A stretch of 64,000 nt of DNA from Capitella teleta (Eukaryota; Annelida; Polychaeta; Capitellidae): assembly GCA_000328365.1 (NCBI GenBank), contig KB309980.1, forward strand, positions 14,244 to 78,243, given 5' to 3'. Made by a program: the position numbers and the translations under genes. How positions within the stretch are numbered: position 1 is the first letter of the stretch; each line of letters begins with the position of its first letter. Of the stretch, positions 61,601-64,000 are shown piece by piece. The notes below the pieces were generated by a model. That model worked only from the letters and a program-made list of their open reading frames with translations, did no database searches and was not told the origin of the DNA.

Positions 61601-62029
61601 TAAAGGTGAGGAGGAGAAAGGAGAAAGTCATGCATCCAACAGCGTTCACTGACCAGTTTGAGGAAGATTAAACTTGGGTGTTGTCCAGTGAGATAATCAG
61701 TTGGTTGGCTATCAGCTGGTGAGATTTAATTATCAAGACTCTTACCCACCTCAACGTAATATTCTGTCAACATATTTGCTATCTTTTTACTTTCTGTTAT
61801 TTCAACATCATCTATAACTAAATGGCTGATATTACGAGTAGAGGTAAAATTGAACATACATTCATGATAATTCCACCCTGTAACAAATATATATGTGGAT
61901 AAAAATAATTATAATGTTGTAGACCGTGGCTGTCATCAGAGTCTTGAATCCTCTTGATTCTCTCGCCATTTTTTTCAGATTCGATGCACATCGAATCTCA
62001 CTTGACAGTTGACACACACAAAACTCGCG

Positions 62030-63602
62030 ATGGGAAGGAGAAGTGCGAAACAGAAGCGAAATGTGAGGTAGGAAAGTGGACCATTTATACCGCAGATTGC
62101 CTCAGTTTCACATCATAACGTTTAAAGTGCGTTATGATTGAATGAATCATGAAATCATAACGTTCCATATTTTTCAACCAGTTGAAACTTTTGTTCTTTC
62201 TGCAGACAGCAAAGTCGAATGTTGACGAAGATTCGCTGTTCTCTTCTGCGATGTTTTTCGTCGTTGACGCTGCTTTCTGCCTGTTGTCATAAGAGTTCTC
62301 TCGGCGAAATGTCTGCCCACTCATTCTACCAAACTTCTCCCGCGCAAATCGGCGTCGAAGTGCGCGGAATCGACCTGAAAAAACAGGTCTCTCCGGAGGT
62401 GATCGATCAGATCAAGGCAAGCACTCGTAGCACTTACTTACTCCATTAGTCCATAGTGTCCATTAGTCCATAGTGTAGCCATCTGATCCATTCGGACTAA
62501 CCATCTGCCATCCTGTCTCTCGCAGAATGACGTCCACAAGCATCGCATGTTGATCTTCCGAGACCAAGGTTCGGTTGAGGGCGAGAGACACGTTGAGATC
62601 AGCAAATGGTTTGGAGAACTAGAGTCCACGTTCTACAAGCACCACCGGTCGCCTCATCCGGACGTGTTCCGTGTGTCCAACGACAAGAACGAGGGCTGCA
62701 CGGGTGTCGGCAGGACAGGATGGCACATTGACGGCAGTTTCCAGCCGGCTCCCTTTGCTTACTCTCTCTACCACATGGCGCACGTTCCCTCGCAGGGAGA
62801 CACAGGTCAGTGATGAAGTGCGATGCAAGAGAGACGTCCTCCTCTGTTTCAGCGTTCGCTCCTCTGACTGAGATGATCGATCAATTGGATGACCGGAAGA
62901 GGGAACGATGGGAGAGGCTGTGGATGGTCAGTGACGCCCGCGTGGGGCGCATTCACCCCCTCATCTACTCCCACCCCATCACTGGACTCAAGGTCATTGA
63001 ACAGCCAAGGTCATTGCTGAATAACGCTGCTCTTCTTTCAGACGTTGTGCTTCCACCTGGGGATGACGGAGGCCTTCATCTGGGATTACGACACTCCCGA
63101 GCAGAGCAAGTGGACGGATTGGGATGAAACGCAGAGCCTCTTGCGTGAAATTCACCAGGAGTTTGTGAAGGACGGTGGCGCCATCCAGTACTCACACAAG
63201 GTAATCATGCGGGTGATTAATTTGTATTGAGAGCTTTCGTGTAGAGATCATACACAACACACTTCCAGGAATTTCAATGAGAAATGTGAGTCACTTGAAT
63301 TGAATGATTGAATGATGTACATCGAAGAAATTAACATTTTTTACTTTTAATAGCAGCGTTAAATATAATTATACACACATTTAGTATAAACAATTTGAAT
63401 AATCAAGAGACGGTTGCAGTGGCAGGATGGTGACTTCATCATCTCGGACAATCTGGCCGTTGGTCACGAAGCGACGCCACAGACGCAGCTGCCTCGCAGT
63501 CAGGTCGGTTTACGTGTGCTGCACCGAACGACCGTCAAGGGAACTGAGGCCCCCACCAAGAAATACACCGTTCGCAAAACTCTCCACAGAGATGAGTTGT
63601 AG
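62030..63602 (+). CDS. TauD/TfdA-family 2-oxoglutarate/Fe(II) dioxygenase
   Basis: Enzymes of this family hydroxylate small substrates such as taurine, using 2-oxoglutarate, O2 and Fe(II). Exons: 62030-62067 (MGRRSAKQKRNV), 62206-62416, 62526-62805, 62853-62992, 63042-63200 and 63420-63602 (TAG), about 336 residues. Visible: the HxD iron pair in WHIDGSFQPAP, a core with MTEAFIWDYDTPEQ, the distal His in DNLAVGHEA, and the Arg-bearing RVLHRTT that would hold 2-oxoglutarate. Family proteins are usually 280-300 residues; the extra N-terminus (LRCFSSLTLLSACCHKSS) may be a mitochondrial presequence or signal anchor. ATG 62219 is an alternative start. Substrate is unknown. The intron at 62417-62525 begins GCAAGC, a GC-AG intron. 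A polyadenylation signal candidate (aataaa) is at 63687-63692. Such enzymes are commonest in bacteria and fungi. Confidence 0.88.
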
Positions 63603-64000
63603 GCTGATAAACTTATGCAGTCATCCAGTGAACTTCCTTGCTTTCTTCTGTGCCATAACTTTGTTCTTTTGATGTTTTATCAGAATAATAAATTCGTGAT
63701 TTTCTTCCGTTCTTCATTCATTTTTTTTTCTAAACGAAATCAATGCCAATGAATACGAAGAAACACTTTCATTTAACGCACAGATGGTTGAGTGAAGCCA
63801 TCAAGCGTTGACGTAGCTGCAGTCTGTAGCCATAATCTGTGGGGATGATGCAATGGCCTATAGGAGTCTTTTGCAGTTTAACAAATGCAATATAGTTTAA
63901 TAGCCATCCAAGAATTATGATTATTGGAAATCAATGTTATTTCATTCATCATGGTTTGTTCACTGTGGATCTCGCTTCCACTTTTTATCGGATCAGATAT
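63603..64000. other. Downstream of the dioxygenase gene to window end
   Basis: It holds the presumed 3' UTR with aataaa at 63687-63692, a poly-T run at 63720-63730 and AT-rich DNA. No further gene was seen. Confidence 0.6.

Overview
This window is nuclear DNA of an animal. All protein genes are split by many short introns (often 50-60 nt) with GT-AG borders. The recognisable proteins are animal housekeeping and signalling proteins: an EEA1-type endosome tether, mitochondrial dihydrolipoamide dehydrogenase, a NEK4-type kinase and a death-domain IRAK/Pelle kinase. Compact introns, AT-rich gaps and a mixed load of small transposon remains fit an early-branching marine invertebrate such as a sponge. 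That placement is inference; the sequence alone cannot name the species.

Layout. 198-10637 (+) is a long Lys/Arg/Ser-rich repeat protein of about 28 exons with an EF-hand-like C-terminal region. 11427-14535 (-) is an eight-exon ankyrin protein of 331 residues, IkB-like in size, whose longest intron holds tandem copies of an exon/intron junction. 14.5-27.8 kb is gene-poor: duplicated blocks, Tc1/mariner remains, a tRNA-derived SINE and one gene (20802 to about 21850, -) for a zinc-ribbon protein with a glycine-rich hydrophobic tail. 27783-34735 (-) is the EEA1 homologue with three N-terminal zinc fingers and a C-terminal FYVE domain. It lies head-to-head, 249 bp apart, with exon 1 of dihydrolipoamide dehydrogenase (34985-47745, +). 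The first intron of that gene is 10.8 kb and holds a piggyBac-like element, hAT and LINE remains, a second SINE copy with clean target-site duplications, a C2H2 zinc-finger gene and a THAP-domain gene. 48232-51817 (-) is NEK4. 55065-58858 (-) is the IRAK/Pelle kinase. 59.9-61.3 kb holds LINE and pogo-like remains. 62030-63602 (+) is a TauD/TfdA-type 2-oxoglutarate dioxygenase.

How the genes relate. The IRAK-like kinase and the IkB-like ankyrin protein would act in the same Toll/IL-1R-NF-kB route, but they are 40 kb apart and no co-regulation can be read from the sequence. EEA1 and DLD probably share a bidirectional promoter. I found no tRNA or rRNA gene, CRISPR array, or retroviral or LTR element. 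Exon borders were read by eye from splice sites and codon phase, and no transcript data were available.
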